A DNA stretch of 64,000 nt from Bryoerythrophyllum caledonicum (taxonomy: Eukaryota; Streptophyta; Bryopsida; Pottiales; Pottiaceae): the NCBI GenBank assembly GCA_963971425.1, contig OZ020515.1, forward strand, positions 37,586,371 through 37,650,370, written 5' to 3'. The notes under the pieces were generated by a model that ran no database searches, was not told the origin of the DNA, and saw only the letters and a list, made by a program, of their open reading frames with translations. A program made the position numbers and the translations under genes. Positions 62,164 to 64,000 of this stretch are shown here, piece by piece (the stretch's first letter is position 1; every line of letters begins with the position of its first letter).

Positions 62164-63128
62164 ATGGCGAAGCAGGTTTTCCGTTGTGCACTGCTCGTGT
62201 TGATGTCGATCCTGACGTTCGCAGCCACCGCGAGTGACGCAGTGGAGGTGGTGAACAAGCGGAGCACCAAGATCACTGTGTTCGCCCCGCCCAAGTGCCA
62301 ACCCTGCCCTTGCCCCATGATCTACTGCATCCGAGCGCCCTGCATCCAAATGTGCGAGTGCCCCCAGGTACGTATGCTTTACACATGTGCTCTCACTACC
62401 ACCACACGAGGAAATAAATCTTTTTACATGCACGTAATCCGAAGCAGTGCTTAGCGTTTCAGGTACGTTTTCGACATGTGCTTTCGGTACCACCACACTA
62501 GGAAATAACTTCACAAGTCTTTTTTCATGCACATGATCTGAAGCAGTGCATAAAGTTTCAAACTGAATGTAATTAAGGCGTGGGATAGCTCAACCCTGTA
62601 GCGCCTACGAGGCCTTGCAGGAAGGGTCCATTTTGGTGCTTAGGCGCATGATTGCCTGTTGTTGTTGAAGTACTCAGAACGCATCACTCTGATCTCCGTT
62701 CCATGCAGGCATTGACAAACTATAGTGATTTCCATGAAGTTAGAGTTTTAAACTTCTGGTCATTACTGTAATGAGCATTTGCTTGTGTGTTGTAGCAACT
62801 GTGTACGAGAGGCGACTGCGAGCTGCCACCGGACTGTGTGTGCCCGCGCGAATGCAAGTTCTTGGCTGGCGTCGTCGTCGACCCGGAATCCACCGCGACC
62901 GTCGCTGCGGAGGAGGCCTACCCGCTCGCGTACCTGACAGTGGAGGTGTGGGGCAAAGCGTACAACGTGAAAGGCGTGGAGTTGGGGCGGGTCACCTCAC
63001 TCGCGACGGTGGTGGTGACGAGCGAGGCGTGCGCAAAGGGAGAAATCAAAGCCAAACTATACCCGAACCCCGAGTCCACCGTGTTCCACATCCTCTGCTT
63101 CGTGCACGGGGACCGTTATGGCTCGTAA
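62164..63128 (+). CDS. Small secreted cysteine-rich protein, two exons
   Basis: Exon 1 62164-62367 (68 codons, donor CCCCAG|GTACGT), exon 2 62796-63128 (acceptor TTGTAG|CAACTG), 178 residues. MAKQVFRCALLVLMSILTFA followed by ATASDA is a typical signal peptide of about 25 residues, so the protein enters the secretory pathway. Twelve cysteines are packed into about 50 residues (CQPCPCPMIYCIRAPCIQMC, then ECPQ, LCTRGDCELPPDCVCPREC), spanning the splice junction. A C-terminal part of about 85 residues with alternating hydrophobic residues (AYLTVEVWGKAYNVKG) has two more cysteines, probably beta-rich. A strong TATA box lies upstream. I do not recognise the family. An apoplastic or wall role is only a guess from secretion and Cys content. 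No lesion seen. Confidence 0.75.
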
Positions 63129-63216
63129 TGGGCGCCGGAAAGGTGTAATTACTGGTTTTAACTTTTTGTTTTTTTTTTTTTTTTGGGCACACAACTACCA
63201 AAGTTCATCGCAACCA

Positions 63217-63384
63217 TGGTTGCAAACTTGGTTTGAAACTCGGTTGCGAACTTGGTTACAAACTTGGTTACAACCTTGGTTTCAACCTTGGTTGCGAACT
63301 TGGTTGCGAACTTGGTTACGAACTTGGTTCCAAACTTGGTTGCAAACTTGGTTTCAACCTTGGTTACGAACTTGGTTCCAAACT
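63217..63384. repeat. 12-bp minisatellite, about 14 copies
   Basis: Unit GGTTRCRAACTT with variants such as GGTTTCAACCTT and GGTTCCAAACTT. The repeat keeps all plus-strand frames open, giving Trp/Gln/Leu/Thr runs that are not genes. It follows a T-rich run (63163-63184) just downstream of the secreted-protein gene. Confidence 0.9.
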
Positions 63385-64000
63385 TCCACTTTTTTAACTT
63401 TTTGAATTTTTACTTCAATTTATTATCACAGCCATGGATATGAACATTTGGTTTTACTTTTACTTTTTCATTATAGAGTGCATTGTTTATTCCAATTAAT
63501 GTCGTCTACAATATTCCTTGTTTCTACATTGTTTGAATATTCATTTCTCAATTTGATTCGATTGACATAAGAGTGATGCACTTTTCTTCAAAAAGTATGA
63601 AAGTGTTCCTCTGATCAAACCATGAAATCTAAAATATAATCTCTAAACCCTAAATCCTCAACCCTAAATCCTAAATTTGATTGTTCAATGTTCACCGCTC
63701 ACCATTTACTGCTCACAAGATAGCAATCCTCATTGGCAAATCAAGCTCCATTCTAATATAAGTGAAACCATTCACTTTTGGAAATGCCATATAGAGTTGA
63801 ACTACTTTATGCCATCAATTGGATGTATATTGTCATATAATCTTACTGAGAATCATATTCTAGTAGACATTTCATTTATATTAGACTATAGAAGAACATA
63901 AACTTGGTTGAAAACATGATAATCTAGAACATCAAATGATGATGAGATTTAAAAGAATGAAAACTTAGAGAATGGATCATGAGATTACCTAATATCATTT
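63385..64000. other. AT-rich intergenic DNA
   Basis: No gene seen. AAACCCTAAATCCTCAACCC then TAAATCCTAAAT at about 63645-63676 resembles degenerate plant telomere repeats (CCCTAAA), too short to call an interstitial telomere. Confidence 0.45.

Noticed and set aside
63217..63384. Possible repeat-array immune locus (CRISPR-like) or structural protein
   Set aside because: The 12-bp units have no spacers and the genome is eukaryotic; it is a plain minisatellite.
63645..63676. Interstitial telomere
   Set aside because: Only two or three degenerate CCCTAAA-like units, which is common by chance in AT-rich plant DNA.

Overview
The window is nuclear DNA of a land plant. It carries two plant-type, intron-rich host genes: a BCHC-clade BEACH/WD40 protein and an RRM/SPOC protein. 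Introns are mostly 80-300 bp. Short introns and the old transposon types suggest a bryophyte or another non-flowering plant, but the sequence does not fix the species. There is no sign of bacterial or organelle DNA.

Layout. 1-5.0 kb is repeat-derived and holds a broken Tc1-type transposon cut by a small TA-flanked MITE. 5.0-9.9 kb, plus strand, holds a Ulp2-type SUMO-protease region that joins in phase to a trihelix (Myb/SANT-like) exon, then a leucine-rich-repeat reading frame. 10.1-23.7 kb is one giant non-LTR retrotransposon on the minus strand, bounded by a 14-bp target-site duplication (TSD). It has ORF1, a CAA microsatellite of about 1 kb, a 2A-like GDIETNPGP peptide, and an ORF2 with AP endonuclease, reverse transcriptase, RNase H, a CCHC finger and a C-terminal restriction-like endonuclease signature (Dualen-like). 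24.0-24.5 kb is a short Helitron. 25.0-35.9 kb is a nest: a 10.4-kb Mutator-like element (MULE) with 313-bp terminal inverted repeats (TIRs) and a 10-bp TSD, inserted into a PIF/Harbinger-type MITE. The MULE carries a zinc-finger/acidic reading frame, a Ulp1-type (C48) peptidase and a MULE transposase with a SWIM finger, and it is saturated with the pentamer CGATA/TATCG.

36.3-59.9 kb holds the two host genes, both on the plus strand: the RRM/SPOC gene (9 exons, 1721 codons by my splicing) and the BCHC-type BEACH gene (31 exons, 3317 codons). 62.0-63.1 kb is a two-exon gene for a small secreted cysteine-rich protein with a clear TATA box. 63.2-64.0 kb is a 12-bp minisatellite and AT-rich DNA.

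The most unusual items are the retrotransposon, which combines two endonuclease types with a 2A motif, and the MULE, whose own short motif is scattered through its whole length in the way a self-recognition or anti-silencing system might use. Exon boundaries were read by eye from GT/AG sites, phase and protein continuity. No database search was possible.
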